Below, one piece after another: positions 39,526 to 53,232 of a stretch of 64,000 nucleotides of DNA (its first letter is position 1; each line of letters opens with the position of its first letter). Position numbers and translations under genes: made by a program. Source of the DNA: Climacteris rufus (taxonomy: Eukaryota > Chordata > Aves > Passeriformes > Climacteridae); contig VZRZ01004921.1 of assembly GCA_013398175.1 (NCBI GenBank), positions 555,912-619,911 on the forward strand, given 5' to 3'. A model generated the notes under the pieces. The model had not been told where the DNA came from, did not search any database, and was given only the letters and a program-made list of their open reading frames with translations.

Positions 39526-42500
39526 TTGTCTCCAGAGCAAGTGCTGACAAAAATTAACATTGCTGTCTATATTCAAGCCACACGTGGAAGGTCAGTCAGG
39601 TTTGGTTATTCAGAAATTGATCAGGGGCTGAGGTCATCAGCAGCTCATGCCAGTGATTTAATGCAGAAAACTGTAAAATAAAAAACTAAATACAAAGTGT
39701 AGAAAACCAAGCATGAGGTGGAACAGAGGGAAGCCAAGCCAGGTCTCTCTGCAGGGCCTCTCTGCCCTTGAGGAAGTCAACAGCTCCTCCAAATATGTAC
39801 CCAACCTGATATGTTTGCTTTGTAAACAAATTTGAGACTACATGCAGTGAGTGACATGGTGATGTTCTTTGGCTGCATTCCCCAAAACTGCCCTCTAACC
39901 CTCTGACAGCCTCTCAGCCACAAAATTAGACAAATTCCCAATAGATCTCTAATGTCTCAGGGAAAGCTCATTGAGGACAGGCTGCCTTTGTTCAACACTG
40001 AGAACAGGCAACTCCATGCTGCTGTGTATGTTTTTACCTTTCTATTTGATACAAATTCATGTTCTGGAAAAGGATCTTTGGTTTTCTGAGCAGATTCTGC
40101 AAGGATCTGCTCTCAATCTATTTACCCTCATTTCTTCAGCCTACCTTTAAATTTCCTAAAAGGCAGCTGGACTTACTTTGTAGTCGTAAATGCTAAGGTG
40201 CATGGAATGAGAGCCCAAGAAAAGAAATATAAAAATCCATCCCAGAAATGGAAAAAGAGACGTGTTCTTGATGATCATGAAGGAACCTAATAGGATAGTC
40301 TACAACAGTGCATCCCAAGTTAGGGAGTTCCTTTGCTTTACTTGACTGGAGCCCTCTGCTACCTGTCTTTAAGGGAACAAGTTTTCATGTGACTCATTGG
40401 ACACGGCTCCTCTACTGTTTTTGCTAGAATTCCTGACAAACTCTGATCACAAGAAATGTTGTGGCACTCTGGGTTGGCAGGAGGTAAGATTAACTAGTTG
40501 CAACTTGATAAAACTCACAGAAAACACAACCTTATCTATGCTTTTCTATTTTACATCAGTTTGTTTCCATCCAAGCAAAATTCTTGAGCTATCCCCCAGG
40601 ACACCACAAAAAACTCAAACAAAACCAAACACTGACATGGGAACCAATAGATAACCTGCTTAACACTGAGGGTGGAAGGGAAATAATAAACAAGTATCTG
40701 CTACTGTAATGCTCTTTTTCACAATTTCAGTTTGCAGCCAAGAATATTTGCAGAGGTTTTGAAAAGAATTCAAGAATAATTTAAAAATTAGATACAATTT
40801 TCTGAAAAATGAAAAAAAATTTTGGTTCCTTTATATTATCAAAGAGGAAGTTGTGAGATTACAGTTTGCAAGAACTTATGGGAACTGGAGTCTGGTAACA
40901 GTTTTTCAGTCTTTAGACAAAGACAGAACTTTGTAGCTGGAACATGAAGCTAGTCATGTGCAAGCTGGGAAATAAGATGCTTTGTTTTAAAGGATAATTA
41001 ACAGGTTACAGAAGACTCTGAAGGACTGCTAAATCAGGGGTTATGTAGTATTTTTCTGAAAAAATATGCTCTTCTTCAGGTGGACAATTTTTATGGTTTC
41101 ATTTACACAGGTCACTGTTTATTATTAGAATGGAAAAGTCTTATTCCTAAATATGAATTTCATGTCTGTTGTCTGAATTTATTAGATCATTATAACAAAA
41201 AAATACTTTTGTTCTTTTGTTCTATACACTTTGTGCAAACAGGAAACTTGTCATTCCTGAGAAGTAAAAGTTCTGAAAGAATATCCATATTTGGAGCAAA
41301 CAGGATCTGCAAACTCTTTTTTAACTTTTCATATCAAACATGTAATCTTTCTTTTCAGTCTTATGAGAAACTTTTTTTGTCTTAGAGTATAGATTCTCTT
41401 TTGGTGTTAACCCATCATTAGTGTCTAAAATTTGATAATGACTTGAGATTCTCCCAGTATAGAACCATTTGAAATGTGAATAAATCCAAAATATAAATAA
41501 AGCTTATTAATTCAGCTCTCAAGTCTATGTTGATTTGCAGGGCTTTACTGCTACTTACTGTACAGAGAAAAATTAACATTTTTAAGAGCTTTATCCAGCC
41601 CAATGGGACTGCAGTGGATTGATTTCAAACACAGCAGCTGAAGCAAACACATTACCCTTTTTTTTTTTTATTACCATATTTCTACCCAGGGAAAAGCATA
41701 CTAATTCTAAATATTTATTATGAAAACTTGTACATCAGTTTCTAAGAAACCAAGATTTCTCTTGATAGTTGCCCTCTGCAGAGGAGTTGAAACCCTCATC
41801 TTTAGAAACTCTCCTTTTAAATAGTGCCAAATTCTGTAATCCCACACCTTCAGTGCTAAATATAAGATTCTCTATTTTGAAGGATTTTTTCACAACAATG
41901 AATATAGAAAAAGAATTGATAGAATGTCTTCTTGTATAGTCAGTCTTTAGAGCTAGGTTCCCTATCTTGAAACTAGAAATTCTATTGTTACCCCTGGGCT
42001 GTACATAATAATTTACACCTCATTACAGCACAAATTAAAGACACACATCCAATCTTAATTTGAAGAAATGAGGAGATGGAAAATTCAACATTAATGTTGA
42101 AATTTGCTAAAACAATGAAGCCATTGCTTCTTTCAACTGTGGAAACAGATTCTGGTTCTTTGTATTAGCCACAGTTTCCTTGGTCTATTTAGCTAGGTAT
42201 GATATGGTGTTTTCTCTGCCTGGGTGCATTTAGATGTCCTAAACCTTTACCTGTGAAACTCTTTTCAGATGAGACAGCCAGTTTTGAGTCATCTTAAATT
42301 CTTTTTTAATTACTTATCTCCTTTTCAAACATCCTTTTAAACCTGTGAACAGTCTGTCTGCAGTGTACTAATTTTGTTCTGATATTGGTTTATGTGCTCC
42401 TTTTTAATAGGCTTCAGAAAAGGCCTGTTCATTGCAGTACTGTACTGAGAACCAGGTAATAGGGGTTCACATGAGAGGCTCAAGCATCTTCATCTGCTAT

Positions 42501-45272
42501 CACTGAAGAGGTTGTGAGGACAAGAATTTTTCATATCAGTGATTCTTGGCATCAGATTTCAATTTTTCAGTCTATTATTAAGCTAAATCATGATATAAAT
42601 ATATAATTGCTTTGAAATGAAATTCACTGCATATGAATATTAGACTCCATAAGGCCTTACTTGGGAGTCAGTCTCTTCTCTCCACCTGTAAATGCGCTGC
42701 ACATGATCTACAGATAAAGTTCTTTACTCTTCCTTCCTTTTTCCTTCTGGTATAATTTTAGCAGACCTTCTTTAAGTAATCATCATAGGTCAACCAAAGT
42801 AGCTGCAGCTGACAGAAGAGCTGAAAGAGCTGAACTCAATTATATGAGAGATGAGTACCACAATACTGGTAAAACCTTGCACAAATCTTGTCTGAAGGTA
42901 ATAGTTACCATGACATAGCAACTCCATGAATAATGCACATATAAGACCCAGATTTTAAAGGGACTCAATTTGTTTTAATCATGTGACAGTTCTTTATTTT
43001 CCTTTAATATCCCATATGAAGCACACAACTCAACATATGAAGCAGCAGTTCTACTGACCTGAGTCTCTTTAGATGCACAACAGTAATTCTGACTCAGAGC
43101 ACACTTAGAGCATTTGAAGGCATAATTAAAAAACTATGTCAGCATTTATGTACAAGTGGCTCAACCTAAAGATGGCATTCTTTATTCTTGAGTGTTTAAC
43201 TTTGTAATAGTAATGATATTTTTATGTACACAGAAAGATTACATATGACATTCCAGTAAATCTGCATATATGTTCAGCTAGAATATACCCTACTTCTGTT
43301 CTGGCATGCATTTTAAACTCTCACTTCAGTCAACTAAAAAAGACAACTGCAGATTATTGTGGTGATGTCACTAAGTAGACAGTTTATAAGCCTCACGTGA
43401 AGTTACTTGAATTAATTTACATGCTACTTCCTATATATTTTCTTTCAGGGATTTGATCCTGTCATTCTAATTTCAAAACAAGGGTGCAAAAATGGATATG
43501 TTCTAAAAAAATGTGGCTTTTCCCTTGATATAGAACAATACTTGAAATTGAGCCGTTCTTTCAATACCTTATTTACAAAAACTCTGAATACAAAATAAAA
43601 CCATGTGATCAGTCTCCTCCAAATGCAGGTGATCATGTATGTCTACATGGGATTTTGAATAAATTTAAAATTAAATAATTCCACTGTATAACTCAGATCT
43701 TCACATAATATTTTACTTCATGGTTTCCAATCAAAATATTCTAGTATTAGGGTCATATCATTCTAAAGAAATAAAATTTTTCTAATACAAGTTCTGGTGA
43801 GGAAAATTTGCATTTGTTTTCTGCCGCTGCTACTTGCTTCATTAAAAGTGGAATGGAATCATTTGCCAATCTTACCAGAATAATGAACAGTTTCTCAGTT
43901 AATATGCCCATCAGCACCCAATGTATAACAAGTAATGGTTAGTACTTCCATTGTTGTTTTGATGGTTTACATTTGAAATCCTCACTCGTCATTGTGCTGC
44001 TGCCTCAAGCTTGGCTAAACTAGCAAAATCCTTGTGTTTTCATTCACAGTAAATTGCCTTCTCTGCTGATTGCCTTCTCCCTTGCCCACCTGGGAGATTG
44101 GGTAAACAGAAACAATATCTCAGTCACCACTATACCTCATATCTAAACTTTTTGTGCTTTTACTACCACTTTAAAACATCAGAGATACAGAACAGCACAG
44201 TATTTTCTAAGTGCAGACTTCTGCAGAAAACCCATTAAGTCCAATCACTAGCCTACTGTGCAGGCATTAAAAAAAAGAGTAGTCATCAATAAACATGTTA
44301 TTTAAATTCAATTTAACATTCTTTTAGAGTCAAAGAAATAATCAATGTATTCTGTGTGCTAACTAAACAGACATACCAGAGGCCAAGGTGTTTATTAACT
44401 ATAAGAACAGTTCATTGGCAGGTTTACTCTGAGCTGCTGTAGATCACAGCACTGATGTCAGCAGAAAAAGAATGCAATAAACTAATGGGTAGTTGGCCTA
44501 AAAAACTTGCAGTGGAAATTCAGGAAGAGTTTTCTGGAGGAATATGTCTACTTTGGTATATCTTGTTGAAAGAAAACAACCCAAACTACTAACAAATATT
44601 TTAGTTGTTATGTACCATGTTTTAGCATCTTTCAGTATATTCAGGAAAAAATAAAACAGACCTACTTGATTTTACATTCTAAAATTCTATTCTTTTAAAA
44701 TGTGATGATTTGTTGCTGAGATCATTTTATATGCTGGAAAGGAGGAACACACTCAACTATGCTAATTCTTAACAAATAATTTTTCACATATTTGGGTGTT
44801 TGAAAATATATGTCAGAAAACCCATGATGTATTAAACCCCCCTGTATCTTTAAGAAAATTGCAACAGCTAATATTAAAATTCTAATATATTTTAAATTTA
44901 ATATAGAAAACCACAGTGCTTGAAAAGAGCAGTTTGTTCAATGAACATCTTTCATCCTCATTGATACTAATAGGAAAAGAGGGCACTGTCATACCAGTGT
45001 AGCTTTATACTGTGATTGACTTCCTTTCTGATATTATTCCTAAACTAGGTCCAGGGAATAACTGTCTTTTTGTTTTCCAGACTGATCTAGTAGGCCCAAT
45101 ATTGATCTCTGTTAACTGTGATTTGACCAGATGAACTGAACTGTATTCCTTCCTCAAGTTTGAGACTTCATATTTATATGCAGACACATGTTAACAGCAA
45201 GATTTTCTCCATATAACCTTTTAATTCTCACATGGTACAGACATCAAAAGATATATAGATTGAATGACTTCA
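39526..45272. other. Mostly unique intron sequence
   Basis: 39590-40020 is somewhat richer in GC than the surroundings and may be an old repeat continuing from the block before it. The remainder is AT-rich. No gene is recognised. Confidence 0.5.
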
Positions 45273-45412
45273 NNNNNNNNNNNNNNNNNNNNNNNNNNNN
45301 NNNNNNNNNNNNNNNNNNNNNNNNNNNNNNNNNNNNNNNNNNNNNNNNNNNNNNNNNNNNNNNNNNNNNNNNNNNNNNNNNNNNNNNNNNNNNNNNNNNN
45401 NNNNNNNNNNNN
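45273..45412. other. Assembly gap, 140 N
   Basis: 140 undetermined bases, followed directly by 14 T (45413-45426). Any open frame reported across it consists of unknown residues and is meaningless. The size is probably an estimate. Confidence 0.99.
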
Positions 45413-45426
45413 TTTTTTTTTTTTTT

Positions 45427-48275
45427 GTAATGAGGGAATAGATGTGTTTTTTTCAGAACTACTGTGATTATTGCATGCAAACCTAGAATTCCTGGTAGGG
45501 CTATATGGCAAAAGGGAAGGGAGGGGGGAAATTTAACCTGAAGTTCCAGAAGTCAAAATATCTGTATGTTTTGTTTTACTAGGAAGCTACACTTCAGGTT
45601 GACTGCAATGGATAGATACTGTGTGAAAGCAAGAAATCTAGCAATTCGTAAATATCTTTAAGAAAAGTTTCTAACCTAACTGCACTAGCATGAGCTGTTT
45701 CATCATTAGAACATATTTTCCTGAATACAATGTCAAGGATAGTGTGAGCAAATGAAGCTAATGGTATAGATATTCTAGAATAATGCAACAGACTTAGTAG
45801 CAGGATATTTTAGGAGCACACTGAATACCCAGGGTTACAAAAACTATCTAGAAAGGTCGTAAAGTTATGGTATTTTAAGCATTCTGAGCTCTCTGTTACA
45901 GTATTTAAATCTTGCTCACATATTCAATTTTAAAAATCTAGTGCTTTTCATGTTCTTTTAAATGTTGTGGAAAATTGTACTATGGGTCACAGTGCTTCCT
46001 TAAGTGAGCTCTCTCACTCTTATGTTCCTATCAGTTTGTGATGTGCTATGAATTAAGCCTTTATGCCTCTTCAGCACAGTAGGCTGTAAATTAATAGGTG
46101 CAAAGAAAGCAATAGTGTTCTGTGAATTAAGCATCAATTTACTGACTCTGTACTTCTCACTTCATACACCACTCACATGTTGGTGTTAACAGCTAAGTGG
46201 TCTCTGTGTCTTTACAGCTAACACAGACAAGAGATTATATGAGTTTAGTCACTACTGCTAGCATGCAGTATATTTATCCTCCTATTTACTTTAAGGTCAA
46301 AATCCTTGTAAAACCTTGAAGATATTTTATGCATACGGATAGTAATATGTATTTTTATATATATTATTGAACATGAGAAAACTACAAGAGTTAAGTGAGG
46401 CATTTCAGATATGCTTTCTTTAAATAAAGTCTAAGAACTTTTGCAAGATTTCTATGTGAGATTATCATAAACGAGATATGTTTATTAACTGAGTCTTAAA
46501 TGCATTTGTCTTTGCAGCAGAACTCTGTACAATCTTTTTTTTTTTTTTTGTAAATCAGATTAAACATAAGCTAATATACATGTGTATATGCACAACATAG
46601 AAAGGAAAACTGTGGTACAAAAGGAAGAATGGGAAAGTGTTTTGTTACATTTCTACCTGAAGCTCTCAGCAGAATCACCTACCTATTTCAGTGCTTGCCA
46701 TAGTTATATGTGCCAGTATCTGGGTAAAGACCACAGGATACAGAGAGAGCTACCATGTATTTACCAGGAAAGAAGAGGGCAGGCCAGGCTTCACTTTGGT
46801 CGTATAGAGCCAAGGTCAATATAGCAAAACTGTTCTGTCTGGGGAAAGAGGAAAGGAGAGGGAATGTTCCTGCTGTATCAAAGAAACAACACTAGTGACA
46901 GTGTAATTCCCGTAGGCTTAGGCTGTTTTTGTTCACCCTGTGCCAGTGGGCCAGCTGACTCAAGTACACTTCCCTGGAGCATCTGAGATGTCACTCTGCA
47001 AAAGATCTTCTAGCTGTGAGCACCATATTCCCCTGCCATTTCAAAGCAGCCCAAAGCTGTTTCCAAAATGTTACCAAGACTTTAAAATCTGTCATGCTAT
47101 CCTTCAACATAATCAAAATTCTTCTCATGTTAGATTCATTCTTGTCTCCTAACTTTCCAACACAATGCCCTTATTCCTTCTAACACTGCCTTTCTTCCAG
47201 TGCAATGCCACCAACTCAGAGCTCACATACAAATTTGGATGCTAGACTTCAGTTTATTATTGAAACCACTACTTACACTCTTTTTCCTTCTCTTCATCAT
47301 GGCCATTTTAGCAAGTAGAATCTGAAGGTTCCTAACTGAAAATAGCAAAGCACATTTCCTTATATTATATATACTTCATTATTTAATATACACTTAAATA
47401 ATAATAAAAAACCCACCCCCACACACATGTTTCTCTGTATCTAAACAACTGAAAAATAAATGCCATTAGGATGCTGAAAACAAAAGCAAGACAATACTCA
47501 TGATGGTGGAAAGAAATGTAACCCTTTCTTAAGATACCAATTTCCTGCCAGCTTTGTTTTCTCAACCATAGTCAGGTTTCATCTTCTCTCCTACAGAAAT
47601 GTTGGAGGGAGAACTGTTCACTACCTGTCTCATCTACATTATATTTTTTTTTGTTTCCATAGAATCCAGAGGTACTGAGTAGTGTTCACTGTATTTCCCC
47701 AAGTCTGCTAACAATTTACTTACAACTGTGGATAATTAATTTTTTCAAGTAAGCATTTGAATGCCTGCAGAAAATCCGTTTTGGAACATGATGATTTTGA
47801 TAAATATAGCCAAGTACAAGATATATCACTGATGATATCAGCTTATTAATCCTTATTACTGGAAAACTGTAGGAGTACAGAAGCTGTTTATCTGCATATG
47901 TTTGGGTTTAGCAATTAAAAAAAGAAGAACTAGCTATAGATACTGAATTAAGACTTGCTATTTCCCACTCAGGGAATTTTAAAAGACTCTGGAAAGCAAT
48001 ACTTTTAGAACTAAAGCACACCAGTTGCCTGTATGACATGTTTAGTATACATAGCTGGTGTCTTATGCAAAACACTCTGCCAATTTTGTTTCCAAATTCC
48101 CTAATACGTGAATGGGGATAATCCTTTCTGATACCGTGTTTAACAGCTCTGAGACCAGTGAGGCACTCTCTCCAAGATCACACAACTCCATAGGCACTCA
48201 AGTTCAGAACTTTGCTTGCAAACTTTTGATACACCATTTTGACTATGACTAAGCCACATGGCTGACTTTAAAAAA
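45427..48275. other. Unique intron sequence
   Basis: AT-rich DNA with a T15-T16 run at about 46536-46551. The part at 48075-48235 is listed separately as a possible SINE remnant. No gene is recognised. Confidence 0.5.
48075..48235. repeat. Possible MIR-type SINE remnant(s)
   Basis: GTGAATGGGGATAATCCTTT at about 48108-48127 resembles the MIR stretch AAATGGGGATAATAAT. CCAAGATCACACAACTCC at about 48173-48190 resembles MIR CCAAGGTCACACAGCT. The two matches are in opposite MIR orientation, so this is either two fragments or a chance pairing. Confidence 0.3.
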
Positions 48276-48420
48276 AAAAAATGGTTTGAGGTATATGTTT
48301 TTCAACCCTTTATCCAGTAGAAACCAAGATCAACTACAATTTGTCCANAAAAAATGGTTTGAGGTATACGTTTTTCAACCCTTTATCCAGTAGAAACCAA
48401 GATCAACTACAATTTGTCCA
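48276..48420. repeat. False tandem duplication around a single N (48348)
   Basis: 48276-48347 and 48349-48420 are both 72 bp and differ at one position (GTATATG against GTATACG), with one N between. This is the same pattern as at 821-1088: an unmerged contig overlap whose ends each contain the same DNA. Confidence 0.9.
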
Positions 48421-51400
48421 TACTTGTTTGGAGTGGGTTTTAACAGATTTTAAACTTAATCCATTGAACATGGCAGGAAATGCTGAGGGAGGAGGCAGAA
48501 ATTGGATACATCTGTGGGCGGGAAGGGAGCAGTGAGAGCATAGGTGTTGCCAACAGAAAAGAAAAAAAACAGAGACAAGCATCAGTACCAAAGACAGTAA
48601 CTGACAGGACTCAGAACATGGGAAAAAGATGTATTCCACTGAGCCTTTTAAAGAGACACAATGTTATCCATATTACTTATTTTGGGGATTTTTCTGTCAT
48701 TTATTCAGTTTTCATTGTATAAATCCCTACTGATGATGTCTGCTGTAGCAAGAGTGTGAACAAATGATGTATAGAAGAACTCTGTTAGCAAAAATGTATT
48801 TAATTAACAGATTTTTAAATCAAATTGGGTAAATAAACATATTATGAATTAAAAATATGTAATATTCTGTCAGGATCACTGTATTTTTCAGTCTTAAAAA
48901 GTTCTTTATACAAGCACACATTCTACATTTATCACTGACCTTAAAAGAATCTTTGTCCTTCCAATGTATCTTGGGGATTTGGAACTGAATATTGGATAGG
49001 TTGAGTTCAGGTGGTAGATAACATTATTGCTAATTTTCGTGTGTGATAGATTATGCAATTCTTACACAGTAACTGAAAACTTTCCAAGAAGAAAGTCAAT
49101 AGAAAAAAATTGAGGGTAACCATGCAACTTGTTTTCCTGGAAAAAATCCCAAACGTGGCTCATGGCAGGTCACACAGACAGGTTATCCAGTAGACAAATA
49201 CATACTTACTGGTTTCCTAACCAAAGCAGGTAATAGGGGAAATCCAGTTAAAAGCTAGAGAAAGGCAAGACCTTCCAAAACTAGTAGACAGCAAGAGAAT
49301 CCTTTATCAATAACTCCAAGACAAGAATATGACTTTGCAGAATTTCACTGGTGACAGAAAAAAGGGATGATGGTCAGGATGTCTCTAAAGAAGCTAAAAG
49401 AAGTAAGCAATTACACATAAATTAAAAAAAAAATAGATTTCTCAAATGAAAATCTAGACTATAACTGCTTTCGCTTTGTTGCATGGCCATGGCATATCCT
49501 TTCTCACCTGATGGAGAAGGAAACAAAAATGGTACCTTATATTGCCACAGATATGTCCCCGGACTTTTTCTGGTATAGAACAACTTTATTGAAGGTTATC
49601 GACAAGGGATGCATCTTTTAATAGCAAACCAATAGATGGTGCTCTTTAGCTGTCTAATTGTGTAATTCTGAGCTAAACACTCAGCTCAGATGTCTGGATC
49701 TACTGCCATATGTGTCTATCGAAAAGGTGATCTAGACCACTCCATTACCTTATGCATTACTTTGCTATAGACCTCTCACAAGGAGGGTGGTAATTAAGAT
49801 TACAGTAGATCTATAAACAGGACAGAAAGCACTCAACTTGAAATCCTACTATTTTGAAATATAGGTGAGTGATTGGACTTGAGTATTTATCCAAGAAACA
49901 CAAAATAGTATCCAGCTGTTATAGAAGTTATTCATTTACACAGAAATAAGAAATGAGTTTCAGATGACTCCGGGTACTTTTGTCAAATTGTATGCCAAGA
50001 TTATAGCAATTCATTATTGCTGCTTCCAAATCACTCTCACATCCACATACATTTTTATGGCCTTTCACTATGATATTGAGATGATTTATAAGGAAGTCAG
50101 AAGAACCTTAAAGGTAATTTTAAATAGTATTAGGAAATTAATTTAGACTAAAAAGTATGAAGTATAGTTCATTCTCCCACATTGGCAAATACTGACAAAA
50201 ATGTGAAGGATAATAATTTTGGGTTTAAACTGAAGCACAGTAAGATAAAATCAGTATTGTAAGGTCAAAGAGTAAAAAAATAATTTTTAAACAAAATTTG
50301 TTCGAAATTAAGATTCCAAGTTTAAAAAATAATTCCAGAATTACTCTTAGTATCATAATCACCTTTCATGCACAGTCTAGTAGTCTAAGACAATTTGATG
50401 ATTTTGTAAAACTTATGGCCCAGCCACATTTACATGAAAAAGCCAGAGTTGTGCCTATCTATGCCCATACCAATTGCCCAGCTTTACCAAACTTACAAAC
50501 AATAATAAAAATCCTCAAACTTCCATCTCAAGGAGGAGTCTTGGGAAAGACTAAGAGATTTGCAACAGGATGATTTCCCTAAGTGATGAATTTCTGATTT
50601 TATTTCAAAACTGTATTCAGTTAAAGTCTAGACTTCTAAGATACTTAAGATACTTCTTAATACTATCTCTAGATCCAACCTTAATCTAATTTTAAGTACC
50701 TTATTACTTATGCAGATGTCTAAAGGGATATGTTTGGAAGTATTTAGAAGTTATTTTCAGTGTTCTGAAATTATTATTTTTTTTTTATGTTCTAATAATC
50801 AACAACAGAGGAGCCTTTCAGACCCAAAAGACTGACCAAATGGACTTGGAGATGGACTCCACACACAGCAGTGAGACAGTCTTTCTGTTATGCTCCCAGA
50901 AGTACTGTTTGTGACATTGCAGCAATAGCTTACCAATACAAAATAAATTTATTTTACACCTAAAATTCCTTATGTAATAGCAAACTAAGCAAATTATTCA
51001 AAATCAGAAAGATTTCTTTCACTTACAGTCTAATTGATAATACTTTTACTTCTTTTACATTCATTTTGCGAACACTGATGTTCCTCTTTTTAAGCCTGTT
51101 GACACTTCTATTGATTCACAGCCGAATTAAAAATGTGATTGCCTATATTCATTCAAGATCCAGAGCTATATAACTGCTCTTTAATTAGGAAAACAACCAA
51201 ACACACAAAACAAACCAAAAAAAAAACCAAAAAGCCAACAAACCAAAAAAACTCCCTTGAATAGCTTTAGACCTTCTGACTGTATCATGTACATAAAAGA
51301 AATAATGTCTCTTAACTCTTTTATAAACTAATTCCATTAGGATGGACAGTATGAATGATTTTAAAAATAACAAAAGGTAAACAAATATCTTCATCCTTAT

Positions 51401-52279
51401 CAATGCACTGGAAAACAAAACAACAATATATAACATGGAAATAAACTGAACATCTTACACAAGGTTTAGAAACATATGTGGCATACCAGTAATATAATTA
51501 ATATTACTATTATATAGGAATAAGGTGTATAATCTATATAATTACTACAATATAAAATCTCTCATATGCATATTTTATATATCAGATTACTTTCCTTCAG
51601 CATTTAGATTTCACTTGTTCTTTCATTTCCATTGCTTTACTTAAAGAAAAAGTCCATCCTGTTTTTACTGCAATCATGCTGGAACTTCTTCTAACCTTGT
51701 TGATATGTTTGGAGAGGGTAATCCAGACATATTGCATCATACACTAAAAACACTAAAGAATCATCAGTCTGAAATTTTCTTTATTCTTGCTCTCTTTACA
51801 GGTTTTACAGTGCTCATATATGTCTTTCTATGTTTTTCACTAGATTAGCATTTTTCTTATTTTACAGAAAATTCTTATTTAAGTGAAAAAACAATCATAA
51901 TTACCAGACGATGCTAATGGAATATGTGCCTCCTAATACATGATTAATGTATAAAGCTGTTGACATAATGCCAGATACAATAAAAGGGAGCAATTTTAAA
52001 AAAGTCACATTTTAAGATTATACACCTCTAGACCATTAGTTTTAAGTATGGAACAATTTCCATTTAAACACACAGCTGATTTTAGCATATTACAGAATGC
52101 ACTGCATTTAGCATGGCTCTAATGTCGCTATGGTAACAGTTCTGGCTTAAATATAGCTGAATGTGTAGCTTCATTCCAAATTTTCCAATAACCCTTTAAA
52201 CATTTCTTACAAAACTCCCCATAGCTTCTCCAGACTTTCATCAGTGATCCTGTACTAATCCTACACTGGTATCAGTGAT
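48421..52279. other. Unique AT-rich intron sequence
   Basis: No gene is recognised. An A/C-rich patch at about 51187-51252 (CCAAA and CAAAC words) resembles the tract at 18002-18142 on a smaller scale. Confidence 0.55.
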
Positions 52280-53232
52280 GCCAGTACTGTTCAGTATCTT
52301 CGTCAGTGACACAGAGAGTGGGATAAAGTGCCCCCTCAGCAAGTTTGCTGATGACACCAAAATGTGTGGTGATGTTGGCATACCTGGGGAATAGAATGGC
52401 ATCCAGAGGTACCAGAGGACAAGCTCAAAAAGTGAGTCCAAGAAAAACTAATGAGGTTGAACAATGCCAAGTGCAAGGTGCTGCACCTGGGTCAGGACAA
52501 CTCCCAGTATCAATCCAGGCTGGGGGATGAACAGATAGAGAGCAGCCCTGCCAAGAAGGACTTGGGGGTACTGGTGGATGAGAGGCTGAATGTGAGCTGG
52601 CATCATGTGGCCCAGAAAGTCAATTGTATCCTGGGCTGTATCAAAAGCATCATGGCCATCAGGGAGAGGGATGCCATTGTGCCCCTCTGCTCTGCCCTGC
52701 TCTGGTGAGATCCCAGAGAGAGTCTTACATCCAGCTCTGTGTCAGCACAGGAAAGACATCGACCTGTTTCATCGAATCCAGAGGAGGGCCCAAAAAAATG
52801 ATCAGAAGGCTTGAACACCTCTCTTATGAGAAAAGGCTGAGAGTGTTGGGGCTGTTCAGCCTGGAAATAGAAGGCTCTGTGGAGACCTCATTTCATCCTT
52901 TCAGTACTTAAAAGAGGTTTATAAGAAAGACAGGAACAGATTTTTTTAGCAGAACCTGTTGTGAAAGGACAAGGGGTAATAGTTTTAAACTAAAAGAGGT
53001 TATATTTAGATGACATAAAAAGAAGACATTTTTTGATGATGAAGGTGGTGGAACTCTGGAAAAGGTTATTGAGAGGTGGTGGATGCCCATTCTGGAAATA
53101 TTCAAGGTCAGGTTGGACAGGACTCTGAGCAGCCTGGTCCAGTTAAAGATGTCCTTGCTCACTGCAGAGGGGTATGACTAGATGACCTTTTATGGTTCCT
53201 TCCAATCCAAATTATATTATGGTTCTATGATC
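52280..53232 (+). mobile_element. CR1 LINE, 5'-truncated copy with 3' end
   Basis: The copy starts inside the reverse-transcriptase domain. PVLFSIFVSDTESG leads to LSKFADDTKMCGDVG, where FADD (codons 52344-52355) is the catalytic motif, followed by an in-frame TAG soon after. The RT thumb-type sequence follows in other frames: LNNAKCKVLHLGQDN, then KKDLGVLVDERLNVS (about 52555-52600), and RLEHLSYEKRLRVLGLFSLE (about 52807-52866). The 3' untranslated part ends with GGTTCCTTCCAATCC and GGTTCTATGATC, the avian CR1 end. Frame breaks show that it is inactive. Length about 950 bp, the usual 5' truncation by incomplete reverse transcription. Confidence 0.93.

Noticed and set aside
45188..45511. Open frames spanning the N gap
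   Set aside because: Most residues are unknown because the gap has no sequence.
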